From Rachicladosporium sp. CCFEE 5018 (lineage: Eukaryota; Ascomycota; Dothideomycetes; Cladosporiales; Cladosporiaceae): a stretch of 64,000 nucleotides of DNA. The notes beneath the pieces were generated by a model. The model had not been told where the DNA came from and ran no database searches. It saw only the letters and a program-made list of their open reading frames with translations. Shown here in pieces: positions 1 through 9,728 of this stretch. The DNA is taken from assembly GCA_002077045.2 (NCBI GenBank), contig KZ111164.1, positions 7,444 through 71,443 on the forward strand. The letters run 5' to 3'. The position numbers and the translations under genes were made by a program. Each line of letters begins with the position of its first letter. Position 1 is the first letter of the stretch.

Positions 1-548
1 TCGAGAGCGTCAGCAGTGATTGACTTGAGCTTTTCGATCTCAAGATTGCCCAGATGATCGATAATGTGCTTTGCGTTGTCGGTGTCATCATCGGCCTTTC
101 CAAGCCAGACGAGCACGCTGGTTGCATTCTGGTATATCGCACTCATGAGCTGGACTTGCGATGTCTTCTCCTCGAGATTAGACTGATGGATGCAGATTGC
201 GTCTACCCAAAAGAGCTCTTGATCATGTCGTCTGCCAAGATGGGCTAGTGCGTCGAACAGATTCTCTAGCAAATAACATTCGACTCCGTTGCACCTGACC
301 ACCTTGAAGCCTTCGTTCTCAGAGACCTGAGCTTGCTCTGGGTGTAGAGCATTCTTCCACGTGTATGAGAGCGCAGCGAAGCTGTCAATCCTGCGAAGCG
401 ACATGACCTTGAGCGCACATTCGACTATGGGCTCGAACGAGACCACCTTTAGTAGCCTGATCTCTTCTTTCGCATCGTCGAATCTAACTTTCTCGTATAC
501 TTGGGGCGGCATGATGTTTTTTGCCAGACCGGGCAAAGATTGGGACAT
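1..548 (-). CDS. HET-domain (heterokaryon incompatibility) protein, 3' part cut by window edge
   Basis: The minus strand is open from an ATG at 548 to the window edge (182 codons, no stop). The translation shows the HET-domain signature in order: ALSYTW (residues 59-64), FWVDAICIHQ (113-122), IYQNA (138-142) and VWLG (147-150). HET proteins trigger cell death when genetically different fungal cells fuse, and many genomes carry dozens of them. The usual Gly after SYTW is replaced by Lys-Asn here. The domain starts about 30 residues in, normal for N-terminal HET domains. The C-terminal part lies outside the window. The gene is divergent from the phosphatase at 832. It lies in the part of contig A that has no second copy in the window. 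The family call is firm from the motifs; allele specificity cannot be judged. Confidence 0.88.
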   Translation of the reverse strand, partial: MSQSLPGLAKNIMPPQVYEKVRFDDAKEEIRLLKVVSFEPIVECALKVMSLRRIDSFAALSYTWKNALHPEQAQVSENEGFKVVRCNGVECYLLENLFDALAHLGRRHDQELFWVDAICIHQSNLEEKTSQVQLMSAIYQNATSVLVWLGKADDDTDNAKHIIDHLGNLEIEKLKSITADAL

Positions 549-831
549 TTTGTTACCGTAGGACACTTACATATGACAACAGTTCTGGACGGGACCGAAG
601 TCCAACATGTGCAGCCTAAGACAAGACATTGAGGTCTTATGTGGGCATGTCTCTACGCGCATACCGTTATAGCTAAGATGAGATGCAAGCCTCATGCACT
701 GTACTCACCGGTTGCGGCCTCAGATGCACGCGCTGCGGGGTCAAGGCGACAGCATGTAGTCGACATGATAAGATGAGCCCGTGTCCTACAACATCTTCCC
801 CACCGCATACTTGCTAAAGCGATGCTCGCCG
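549..831. other. Divergent intergenic region, HET gene / histidine phosphatase
   Basis: These 283 bases separate two head-to-head start codons and must hold both promoters. I see no clear TATA box or conserved motif. Only one copy is present in the window. Confidence 0.4.
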
Positions 832-1885
832 ATGGTTGACTTTATGTACCGACCAGGAGTATTAGTAGTCTTGCTTGCACTCACCCTCGTCGCGATCTCG
901 TGGCAGGGCCTCAGGGACCGACTCAGCCCCAGCACGACAATGCCACCGGGCAGTTTCGTGCAATTCTCATACGTATCCCGTTTATTTCAGCATGATCAGC
1001 AGCAGACAGGTCCTGAGAGCGGTTTCCGAGCAAAGACATTGCCGCGACTTGGTATCATTGATCGAGAGTACGAGTCTGACGTAGGACAATCTGAGACCCT
1101 TCCGTGGGAACGACTACAACGGTATCTTGATCATCTAAACTCGGCCAGTCCAGCATATGAGCGATACAAAATCTTGTTTGTTGCCCGCCACGGAGAAGGT
1201 AATCAGCACTGTGTCCTCACTTGCAGCTTTTGCGTAAGCTTTCTGACTGGGTGCAGGCGTACACAATGTGAAGGAGCGCGAGGTTGGTAGACACGAATGG
1301 GAGCGATATTGGTCGAAGATTGATGGCGATGAGACCATGTCATGGGTCGATCCCAAGCTCACTGAGAGGGGACTTCAGCAAGCTCAAGATCTTGGCAAGT
1401 TCTGGACCAACGCGATCAAAATGGACCAGGTAGCCGCACCAACTTCGTTCTACACCAGCCCGCTACGTAGATGTCTGCAAACCGTGGCGACAACCTGGCA
1501 GAATGTCGCAGGACTCCCGCCATCCAAGTCTCCGGTAGTGCACGAGTCGCTGCGAGAGATCTTCGGCGTCCACACCTGCGACAAGCGAAGTTCGACCTCC
1601 CAGATACAAGCGGAATTCCCATATTTCGATCTGAGTCCAGGTCTGACGGCAGACGATAGGTTGTGGACCCCTGACCATCGCGAGACCATGCAAGAGCACG
1701 CGGAGCTCTGGCGGATTTTTTTGCAGGACCTTTTCGACAACGATGAGAGCACATACTTGTCAATAACGACACACTCGGGGGCCACTCGTGCGTTATACCT
1801 TGCAATTGGGCACCCAGACGTATGGACTGCTGCTGGCTCTGTCGTGCCCATAGTGGTCCTCGGCCGGCGAGTGAAGCCTAATTGA
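832..1885 (+). CDS. Membrane-anchored histidine phosphatase (phosphoglycerate mutase-like), copy A
   Basis: Two exons, 832-1198 and 1257-1885, encode about 331 residues; the intron 1199-1256 has GT..AG ends. Splicing joins the codons of RHGEG (residues 119-123) and continues VHNV, which is the catalytic RHG motif of the histidine phosphatase superfamily with the phosphate-accepting His. A second conserved block, THSGATRALY, lies near residue 290 and supplies the second active-site His. SPLRRC is the usual arginine-containing loop. Residues 1-25 contain a hydrophobic stretch (VLVVLLALTLVAI) that may be a signal anchor. I chose the ATG at 832 because the frame upstream starts only with GTG. The substrate is unknown; fungal relatives are usually annotated only as phosphoglycerate mutase family. 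Bases 1238-1467 are identical to the start of contig B. Confidence 0.85.
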
Positions 1886-2839
1886 GGCTCTACCATCTTG
1901 GCTGCTGTAATGCTTATCAGTTACGCTCTCGCGTTAGGAGGCTCACTTGGTACATTCGGACATGCGCCGCTCAGAGTAGTATGGGGAACTCGCGATACTT
2001 GCCATCTCCCAGGTACGTGAACGCTACGCCATGAATACCTTATCAGTATCACCGCTTCTCTCAATCTCTGACGACTATGTAGTACTTGCTCATGTCTAGC
2101 CAGGTTGAACATTGCTGCTTCGGCATTCCTCCCGAGAGGCTAAAGTGTTATCCTGACAGAGGTTGGAGAGTGACTTGAGCATCAAGACTCAGTCGTCGAT
2201 GGTAGGCACGCACCTTGTAGACGTACCCTACGGCCTTATACCTGAGAATTGAGGTCAAACCTCTCCACAACGCTTCCATACATGCTCGACACAGCCGCCT
2301 GTGATCTTCGCTCAGCCGTGTGCCGTTGAACTTCGGGTTCCGTGTATTTGGGCCAATTCCATCATCACAGTCGACGCCGTATCAGCATGCACGTGTGTCA
2401 CATGCTTCGTCCGATGATGCTCACCGCAGGAATTCGATGTCCTCCGGACAGTCTGCACAAGTTTGTCGATCGCGGAGACAGGCATTCCAGCTCGCGCCGA
2501 TCGGCGAGTGGGGACCTGCACAAACAAGTCCCTACAACACGCATGTCGATCAGCTTGCATATACCATGTCGCTACGTCCGCAAGACTCAACAATGTAGAA
2601 TATAGCACCGGAATCCGCCGGCTATGAAAATGACTTTCCTGTTGGCGCACGCTACGTGTGATAGCTGCAAGCAGACGGCATCCGATCGACGCCGCAGTCA
2701 AGTACAATGTCTACCTTGTGTCCCTATACAGGTGGGAATATATAGTAGGATGGCCGCCCTTCTCTAAATCAGCACATTCGCAATCCATCCACCATATTCC
2801 CTTCGTTCCTTACTTCGAATCCCTTAATCTCCCAGCATC
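1886..2839. other. Intergenic region with promoter of the truncated dehydrogenase gene
   Basis: About 950 bases without a convincing gene. Short ORFs on both strands overlap each other. A one-base difference from copy B near 2675 shifts the frames, as expected of noncoding DNA. A TATA-like ATATATAG sits at 2738-2745 about 95 bases before the next ATG, followed by a pyrimidine-rich leader. Copy B has ATATAAAG at the same place. Confidence 0.5.
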
Positions 2840-3211
2840 ATGTCTTGGTCACCACCGAAGGAATACGCCTCACGCCCTGTAGTGGTACTCGGAGGCGGCG
2901 TACTGGGCCGCAGAATCGCCGCGTGCTGGGTCAGCGCAGGATGGCATGTCATCATTCGGGACCCGTCCGAGCGGTCGAGGACAGACGCCGTCGCCTACAT
3001 CAAGGACAATTTGGCGATCTATCTCGCACTGAGTCACGGACAGGCAGGAACTTACGAAGGCGTCGAAGATCTCGAGCAGGCTGTGAAAACCGCGTGGCTC
3101 GTCTTTGAAGCCATGGATGGATCTAAATCTAAGGAGTACTTAGACTTGTATAAGTTATATGACGGCACGGCCCGTACCGGCCAAGGTAGGTTAAGTAAAG
3201 GTAAACCGTAA
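2840..3211 (+). pseudogene. Truncated 3-hydroxyacyl-CoA dehydrogenase NAD-binding domain, copy A
   Basis: The ORF gives 123 residues. Residues 13-30 hold a Rossmann dinucleotide motif (VVVLGGGVLGRRIA, GxGxxG type) and the frame continues like 3-hydroxyacyl-CoA dehydrogenases as far as AWLVFEA (about residue 90). The family then expects PEK and some 200 more residues. Here the sequence changes abruptly into a Lys/Ser/Tyr/Gly-rich tail and stops. The tail DNA (from about 3112) is low-complexity and runs into a CCTCGACC minisatellite, so an insertion or deletion has removed the rest. Copy B (20239-20610) is cut at the same place, so the truncation is older than the split of the copies. A TATA-like box upstream is kept, so transcription is possible. 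Enzyme activity is unlikely because the catalytic His-Glu part is missing. Confidence 0.7.
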
Positions 3212-3219
3212 TAGTCTCT

Positions 3220-3306
3220 TAATACCTCGACCCCTCGATACCTCGACCTCTTAATACCTCCCCTCGACCACTCGACACCTCGACCCCTCGAAACCTCAAC
3301 CCCTTA
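3220..3306. repeat. Minisatellite of CCTCGACC/CCTCGATA units, copy A
   Basis: A run of imperfect 8-11-base units built on cctcgacc and cctcgata. It lies directly behind the truncated dehydrogenase and ends 15 bases before the DUF4267 start codon. The B copy is shorter and has a different unit order. Confidence 0.8.
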
Positions 3307-3321
3307 GTATACCTATAAGCT

Positions 3322-3783
3322 ATGGACTACATTCTCCCTACGTTCAAGTTCGTTTGTGTTACGTTTGCGTTACTCGCTGTTGGAACTGGGGCAAGGGGAG
3401 TCGTAGATCCCGTCGGATTCTCAAGATCGTTCGGCCTCGCGCTGGAATCAACGAAGGGGAACGAGACCAACGACACAGACGCCGACGCGCGCCGCAGCAC
3501 GGCAGCATCTCGTGCCGACCAGCAGTATCGCCGCCTCGCGGAGTCGTACGCCTCGCTGATGGGAGTGAGACAACTCGGGACGGGCCTCACCCTCCTCACA
3601 TTCGCGTACCAAGGGAAATGGACAGAGGCGGCCACAATCCTAGTCATTATCGGCATCGTAGTTGCTGGTACCGATGGTTTCTTCCTCGCGTGCGCCGGGT
3701 CGAAGTCAAATGGTCGGTTCCATGCCATACCTGGTGCAGGTATCTCGGCGCTCGCTGCGGGTGCGATATACGTGGGGGCTTAG
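3322..3783 (+). CDS. DUF4267 small integral membrane protein, copy A
   Basis: A single exon of 153 residues. Hydrophobic segments lie at about residues 6-26, 83-98, 101-123 and 131-152, giving a four-helix membrane protein. The central pattern, a Tyr-rich segment followed by MGVRQLGTGLTLLTFAYQG and a hydrophobic run, matches DUF4267 proteins. These are common in ascomycetes and have no known function. The first loop (residues 40-70) is polar and varies most between copies. Copy B (20695-21156) has the same length with few replacements, so both are probably functional. The start codon sits just behind the minisatellite, so the promoter must overlap it or the truncated dehydrogenase gene. Confidence 0.75.
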   Translation: MDYILPTFKFVCVTFALLAVGTGARGVVDPVGFSRSFGLALESTKGNETNDTDADARRSTAASRADQQYRRLAESYASLMGVRQLGTGLTLLTFAYQGKWTEAATILVIIGIVVAGTDGFFLACAGSKSNGRFHAIPGAGISALAAGAIYVGA

Positions 3784-5466
3784 ATTGGATGTCTACGATG
3801 TTCGAAAGAGTCGCAGAAGATGTAAGCTCGCTAGCTGTGTCGTCCGTCGCACGAAGCACTGGTTACGGGTTGTTAAGCATACTCACGCCCACGAGACAGA
3901 GTAGGCTTACGAACACGTCTCAGACATGTCTACATCTAGGCGATACAGATCGAAACTGTCAAGCGGAGGTCTTGCTTACATGATACGCACAGCAACACTC
4001 GCTATAGCGATGAGTCTATGGGTACGGGGGACGACTGCAATGGAATACAAGAAGCGACTTCGTGACACGGATGCGAAGCTCAACCTACCTGGGAGCGTAC
4101 AAAGTGATCTGACCCTGACCGGAGCCAACTGCCTGCTCGCGGGAAATGTTACAGCTTCAGTAAGGCGACAGCTAGACGTTCATCGCTCGAGTTCCCATGC
4201 GTTCGCAGCCCCTGCTGATGTCTCCTCCAAAACCTCCTTCTTCGTGTACCCATCACCTGCACAGCATCGACTCCCGCTTCCACGGACAGTGGCGTTGATC
4301 ATTGGCGTATTGCCTTATCGCTTCGTGATATCGACGTGCTTGCGTCTGAGCTTATCGCTCTTTGCAAGCCACATGGTCCGGAGCGTTCGGAGGCTGGTGG
4401 CAGGCGGCGGTGGCTGTCGACGCCAAATAAGCGCCATCTAGAATCTGGGTGTATAGCCTCCGATCGATTGCGCATGAGCAGCGAGCGTGCCAGCTTGACT
4501 AGGCATTGTGTCGGTAGCACTGAGTAGGAAGCCATGGATGCCGTGTCGGGCGGAAGCTGCTGGACCAGCTTGTCCTTGAGGCAACCTCAGAAGAGGCTTT
4601 GGCGTTGTCGATGTTTGCAGAGACGCTCCGCGGTAGAGGGTCTGGATGACGTTGTGCTGGCGCTTCATATTTGCGAGCTCACGCCTCGAGTTTGCTAGCT
4701 AGCGCTCCATTCTGAAGGAGCGCAGGCTGATGATGCACAGGATGGGACGCCTCGTGCTGGTGTGAACGCTGAGTAGCAGTGCAGAGAACGCAAATCGCGT
4801 GCTGAGGTATTCGGTGTTGATTTAGGATGGGCGGTCGTAGTCGATGACAACGCTGCGAGATAAGAAAAGACCGACGTTGCTGAGTGTTGAAGTGAAGACT
4901 TTGCAGGAGCTGGGATAAGAAACGGAAGTAAAAAAATCTCATAAGCAGACCCACTCATACTGACCTCGCGGCCAGTCACAACACCGGACAGTCACGCAAC
5001 CGTCGCCATCATCCGCCCCCGCGAGCAACGCGCAGGGCAGCTGCACATGCCCTCACGCTCTCAGAGCCAGAAGTCAGCCTCCAGTGAAGGAGCGCAAGAG
5101 GTATCATCTTCACCCTACCTGCGCTCTGGCGCGATGTGCATTTGTCCTTACCTGTCTTCTTCGAGACCGTAGTGTGCGCCTCCTTCGCCGCGCCCTCGCT
5201 CTCCTGCTGCGATGCATCGCCCAGGCCAGACCGCCTCCTGTGCACCTCCGCAGCACTGCAACTGGCGTTCATCTCTTTCGTCTGCACAGCGCTGGCTGCA
5301 GCACTGAGATTCGGACTCAGGGTGCAAACAGTTGTTACGGCGTCCTCTGCATGTGATTGAGGGAGCGAGCCGTGCACGAGACGACCTCACTGCATCGGTT
5401 CCTTGTCAGCTGCATGACAGGCTTCGACAGCGACCTTTGCGACGTCTGCAAGCGTGTGTTATTCCT
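3784..5466. other. About 1.7 kb without a supported gene
   Basis: Several short ORFs on both strands are present but none keeps its frame in copy B: the 171-codon plus ORF from 3926 is cut by a one-base indel in B, and a minus ORF around 4440-4700 has a stop in A that B lacks. Two minus-strand stretches (about 4690-4980 and 5010-5380) stay partly open in both copies with donor-like GAG|GTCAGT and CAG|GTAAGG sites, so a noncoding RNA or a fast-evolving spliced gene is possible. I cannot recognise a product. Confidence 0.4.
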
Positions 5467-5538
5467 CCGGCGGCCAAGGTGAAGATCTTCGGGGATGCGG
5501 GACATGCCTGTACAGGACTGGCTGTTGTGAAGTACTGA
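5467..5538 (+). pseudogene. 3' remnant of YWTD propeller gene (deletion allele), copy A
   Basis: The last 23 codons and stop of the YWTD-like gene seen in copy B (ending GLAVVKY and TGA) are kept here in frame, but everything upstream is gone. The left breakpoint follows attcct at 5461-5466, which in B is followed by 1,477 bases (22847-24323) absent from A. The remnant can make no propeller. Confidence 0.75.
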
Positions 5539-5933
5539 ATAGTCTTGTTTCGTGCGACTTGAGGGCAGTGCAGATAGGCACAGACTGTGAAAATCATGGA
5601 GCCCAGCCCGCCACCTGTCGTATTCACCACCGACTCATCCGTGATGTGATTGCACAGATTCTGTGCTACCTATCATCGCGGGCATGGCGGATTATAGTAG
5701 AGTATTAGAGGCAGCATCTCGTGAATGCCCTCTCACATGTTCTCCCCATCACACGCTAGGCCCGGGACGGGACGCACGAAATTAGCCCTTAGCCCCGCCA
5801 ACGCGCAGCCTCACCTCTACTCGCCAAAACAGAGACACACACACAAGCTCACACCACACCACCCACTGACAAGCCTCACCCCACTGCAATACTCTCACAC
5901 TCCTTCCAACACCCACAACACAACAATCCAATC
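5539..5933. other. Promoter and leader region of the 14-3-3 gene, copy A
   Basis: No gene. The last 200 bases are rich in C and A (repeated CACAC, CAACA) before the ATG, a common leader composition of highly expressed fungal genes. Parts of it align closely with 24396-24793, but the last 80 bases differ in length. Confidence 0.5.
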
Positions 5934-6823
5934 ATGGCCACCGAGGAGCGCAACAGCAAGACCTTCCTCGCCAGGCTGTGCGAGCAGGCGGAGCGCTACG
6001 ATGAGATGGTCACGTACATGAAGGAAGTGGCCAAGATCGGCGGCGAGCTTACAGTCGACGAGCGCAACCTGCTGTCTGTCGCCTACAAGAACGTCGTCGG
6101 CACCCGCCGCGCATCCTGGCGCATCATCAGCAGCATCGAGCAGAAGGAGGAGGCCAAGGGCTCCGACCAGCACGTCGGCATCATCCGCTCCTACCGCCAG
6201 AAGATCGAGAAGGAGCTCGAGCAGGTGTGCGAGGATGTGCTCAATGTTCTTGACGAGAGCCTCATTCCCAAGGCCGAGACTGGCGAGAGCAAGGTGTTCT
6301 ACCACAAGATGTACGTACCTGCCTTACTGCACTGCCTCGTCAACACGACTAACACATCAATCCCAGGAAGGGCGACTACCACCGCTACCTTGCCGAGTTC
6401 GCCTCAGGCGACAAGCGCAAGACCGCCGCCACCGCCGCCCACGAAGCCTACAAGAACGCAACCGACGTGGCACAGACGGAGCTCACCCCAACTCACCCCA
6501 TCCGCCTTGGCCTCGCCCTCAACTTCTCTGTCTTCTACTACGAGATCCTCAACTCGCCCGACCGCGCCTGCCATCTCGCCAAGCAGGCTTTCGACGACGC
6601 GATTGCCGAGCTCGACAGCCTGTCCGAGGACTCCTACCGCGACAGCACCCTCATCATGCAACTGCTGCGTGACAACCTCACTCTGTGGACGTCCTCGGAT
6701 GACCACGGAGGCGAGGCTGCGCCCGCTGCGGCTGCCACTCAGGAGGCGCCGCCAGCTGCTGCTGCGACCGAGGAGGAGAAGCCCGCTGCGGCGACGACGA
6801 CCGAGGAGCCCAAGGCGGAGTAG
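5934..6823 (+). CDS. 14-3-3 protein, copy A
   Basis: Exons 5934-6310 and 6367-6823 encode 277 residues; the 56-base intron splits the Met-Lys codons of YHKM|KGDYHRYLAEF. The sequence is a full 14-3-3: the N-terminal helix with AERYDEMV, the signature RNLLSVAYKNV (about residues 42-52), the phosphopeptide-binding Lys/Arg/Tyr set (RASWRII, and RYLAEF after the intron) and the second signature block (LNFSVFYYEI, SEDSYRDSTLIMQLLRDNLTLW). 14-3-3 dimers bind phosphoserine partners in the cytosol and nucleus and act in signalling and the cell cycle. The C-terminal 40 residues are an Ala/Glu/Thr-rich disordered tail, longer than in animals. It contains the few replacements between copies. Confidence 0.97.
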
Positions 6824-7225
6824 GTTCTCGTTTGAGGTAGTCTAAGGTGTGCGAGATCGAGCAAGTGGAGTGAGGTAGCATGAGAGAAGCAGTTATACCA
6901 AGGCAGAGGGAGCATGGAGCGAGCGGAGAAGGTTTCATTACGTCTCTCGTGCTTCATGGCACATGCAAGCGTTGATTTTACCCGGGTTTGGCATTCGCAA
7001 GAGTGCTGGCCCACACTACACCGACGAAGCGCGCACAAGCGTATGAAAGACATAGCAAAGTTTACCCAAATTCCAACCGTCTCACCGTGAACAGAGTACA
7101 CCGTAAGCGCTGGAACATAAGGCTTTGGTATACAGAAGCATGCATGTTCCGGGGTAGATTTGACCCACCGCCATCAGCAAAGCATGCGACACGTGTGCTG
7201 ATAGCTCCAAAGATGCATTCCTCTA
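6824..7225. other. Convergent 3' region, 14-3-3 / acyltransferase
   Basis: About 400 bases between two tail-to-tail genes, presumably their 3' untranslated regions. It is strongly conserved between copies but contains no ORF with family resemblance. Confidence 0.5.
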
Positions 7226-8818
7226 TCACGAGATTCTATCATGGGACGCTCTCTGTTGTGAGCTGCCCGGACTACCCAACAACGCATCAGACGATTCTTT
7301 GCCTTCCTCCTCTTCCGGCCATATCCTCTCAACAAGTGGCGCCTGTTCCTCCATCTCCAACTGCCGACCAAGTGGCAGCTCAATACTCTTCTCCGTCTCT
7401 TGCCTCGTGATGCGCTTTTCAAACCACCGTGCAAACGTAACGCTCGGCTGATCTATCCATCGCTCCGTCACTGCTGCTACAATGAAGCAGATTGGCGTGA
7501 GAGTAATGAAGTCAAACGCACACTTCACGCCCTTCCCCGCGCCCGAACCGTCTATGAACCGGTCCAGATGCGGCTTGAGCACAGCAATAATAGCCGGATG
7601 CACGAGGTAAAGCGAGAAACTCAGCTTCCCCAACCATTGACAAAACGTCGATTCGGGAACGCGCCGGAGCCAGGGCACTTGCGAGATGCCGATGATGATG
7701 AACATGCCCGACCAGTACCACAACCAGCGAGTGTCTTCTTGCATCTCGAACATCCAGAAAGGCGGATAGAGGGTGTAGAGCCACTGGTAGCCGACGCGTG
7801 GTATCGGGTGGAAATCGAAGGGGAGGACTTTTGGAGGGACGCCGCCCATGTAGTAGCCGAATGCGAACATGAGCACAAACGGAATCTGGTAAACAATGTG
7901 CCGGGCGCGGGAGGTAGGCGCCGCGTGCTTCTCGCTCGTCTCGGCACGATGGCGTTGCTCGAGCATGACTTCCGCAAGCAGCATGCCATTCAGGAACAGC
8001 GAAGCCCACCAGCAACCGCGGTGAAGTGCGTAGAGCGAGGAAAACCCGATGACTGCACATCTCAGTTTGAAAGCAGGTATGCGCGACACAAAGAGAATTG
8101 TCAAGTAGCTGACGATCGAGCCGTAGTACTCCATGGGTATTGTCCAAGCAGAAGGAGCATACGGGTACCGATCTCTGAATTCATGTGTTTCGGCGTAGCT
8201 GAACGGCGATATATGCGCATCAGTGCGGTGGACAAAGTCAAGCAGCTGCTCCATGGTGGAGTTCTTCCTCTCAAATTCGAAAGAGAAAGTGCCCGCTTCC
8301 ACCATGTCCACCGTTCGCATTAGGAAGAACCCGGGAATGCCCACCAGGACCACAGGCAAGTAGAGTCGGAACCCTCGGCGTATCAGACTCGAAGCCAGAC
8401 TCTCATAGCATGCCAGATGCTGCCCCTTCCGCAACAAAGTCAAGCACTTGATCGTGATCGCGAACCCGCTGATGACGAAGAAAATGCAGACCGCAGCGCT
8501 TCCAGCGGCCCAGATACCGCGGAATAAGGGCAGCTGGTGTATGTAGACGTCCTCGGGGGTTGCGCCGTAAGGGTTGCCCCAGAGTGTGTGCAAGCCGAAG
8601 AAGTGGAAAAAGTAGACTTGCAATGCTGCGATGCCGCGTAGACCATCAAGCCAGGATGTGTTCGACGCGCGGTACTGGACGGAGTTCTCCCATGCAAAGA
8701 GGACTTTGGGGTGGAGGACGCGTGAGACTTGTCGGAGGGAAGGGAAAATGGCTGGGAAGCGTCGTATGGGTTTGCTGTCCTTCACGGGCTCCATGGTGGG
8801 TAGCGACATTGGCAACAT
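7226..8818 (-). CDS. Acyltransferase 3 family membrane protein, copy A
   Basis: A single exon of 530 residues. It has the Acyltransferase_3 layout: SWLDGLRGIAALQVYFFHF near residues 54-72 (the R-G-x-A start of the first helix and the catalytic-region His), ICIFFVISGFAITIK-like second helix, about ten hydrophobic segments, and the late motif WLGKLSFSLYLVHPAI near residue 405. Such proteins transfer acyl groups to sugars, lipids or secondary metabolites at membranes; the substrate here is unknown. The acidic C-terminal tail (residues 490-530) is cytosolic in character. The first Met fits the copy B frame, where an in-frame ATG also exists nine codons upstream. The gene is tail-to-tail with 14-3-3. 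Confidence 0.88.
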   Translation of the reverse strand: MLPMSLPTMEPVKDSKPIRRFPAIFPSLRQVSRVLHPKVLFAWENSVQYRASNTSWLDGLRGIAALQVYFFHFFGLHTLWGNPYGATPEDVYIHQLPLFRGIWAAGSAAVCIFFVISGFAITIKCLTLLRKGQHLACYESLASSLIRRGFRLYLPVVLVGIPGFFLMRTVDMVEAGTFSFEFERKNSTMEQLLDFVHRTDAHISPFSYAETHEFRDRYPYAPSAWTIPMEYYGSIVSYLTILFVSRIPAFKLRCAVIGFSSLYALHRGCWWASLFLNGMLLAEVMLEQRHRAETSEKHAAPTSRARHIVYQIPFVLMFAFGYYMGGVPPKVLPFDFHPIPRVGYQWLYTLYPPFWMFEMQEDTRWLWYWSGMFIIIGISQVPWLRRVPESTFCQWLGKLSFSLYLVHPAIIAVLKPHLDRFIDGSGAGKGVKCAFDFITLTPICFIVAAVTERWIDQPSVTFARWFEKRITRQETEKSIELPLGRQLEMEEQAPLVERIWPEEEEGKESSDALLGSPGSSQQRASHDRIS

Positions 8819-8924
8819 CGTGCTATGTGATCCAGACAGAGGCCACTATCTCCAGACTTCATCCATCGCGTGTCGTAGACGACCGACGAGAACGCAAGAG
8901 ACAAGGACAGTAGACGCGCAGTCA

Positions 8925-9185
8925 TCATCTCCCACCGCGGCTCACCGTCCAGGCACATGGCGAACTCCATCGTCCGCGAATGTCACGCCAGATCCCAAAA
9001 GCCAAATCCTCGACCTGCGTGGACGTGAGCCGCGGTGTGGCACGCTGCTTCGGGGATGGCGCGAGTGGGGATTGGGTTAGACTTTTGTCCAGAGCCGTTA
9101 TCTGGGCTGATGCCTCGGTGATCCTGGGAGGACGATGTGCGGAGGTATCTTTGTACTTGGGTGAGCCCGAGTGGGTGGTAATCAT
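8925..9185 (-). CDS. Conserved small ORF of unknown function, copy A
   Basis: From an ATG at 9185 the frame encodes 86 residues, Pro/Ser/Thr-rich at first and then LTSTQVEDLAFGIWRDIRGRW. It resembles no family I know. Copy B (27809-28069) keeps the frame, and just upstream the copies differ by a clean three-base indel in a Leu run, which suggests coding pressure. The open frame continues upstream of 9185 in both copies. In A a two-base indel removes the upstream ATG that B has at 28255, so the true start is unclear. It sits 107 bases upstream of the acyltransferase start in the same direction and could also be a leader ORF of that gene. Confidence 0.35.
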   Translation of the reverse strand: MITTHSGSPKYKDTSAHRPPRITEASAQITALDKSLTQSPLAPSPKQRATPRLTSTQVEDLAFGIWRDIRGRWSSPCAWTVSRGGR

Positions 9186-9728
9186 AGCGGCGATCTTCGG
9201 TGGGGATTCCAGAAGCAGCAGCTTGAAATAATCACCAGTGTCCAATTTGTCGGACCGGGTCGGGCGAGGCTTGCAGGGGAGTACGACGTGAGAGACATGC
9301 CGTTCGTCTTTGATTCATCCCTGAGACTCATAACGCGCTGCTGTCCTGCGCATTGTCGCGCGATAACAGTGGGCACGCCTTGTCGAATAGGCGCCGAGCA
9401 TCAGCACTATGTTGTCGGCGAACAGCATTCACCATACCTGGCGCGAAAGGTGATGTTGTCGCTGACTCGCCACCTCCGCACACGCATGGCAACCCCCTGC
9501 ACGGACTGGAGATCCCCCAGGCGCCTCGCGACCTCACCTTCGAGGGATGGAAACTATACATACATCGTACAGAGAACAAAAGACGACGTATGACACTCGC
9601 ATTACATCACTATTTACAGGAGCTATTCACAATGCAGCGCCAAATGTCAGATCCGCTCCGAGTTGTCAACCCCGATGGATGCACTTCTCCAATTCGCCTG
9701 CCATTATTGTCCCATATACGTCAATCCC
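9186..9728. other. Intergenic region, no supported gene
   Basis: About 540 bases downstream of the CSI2-like gene. Short ORFs here are not kept in frame between copies, and B differs by several indels near 9540-9720. Confidence 0.45.

Noticed and set aside
2320..2605. Overlapping ORFs of 87-131 codons between phosphatase and dehydrogenase
   Set aside because: They overlap on both strands and their ends differ in B. No domain seen.
3926..4441. A 171-codon plus ORF behind the DUF4267 gene
   Set aside because: A one-base indel in copy B changes its end, and the product resembles nothing.
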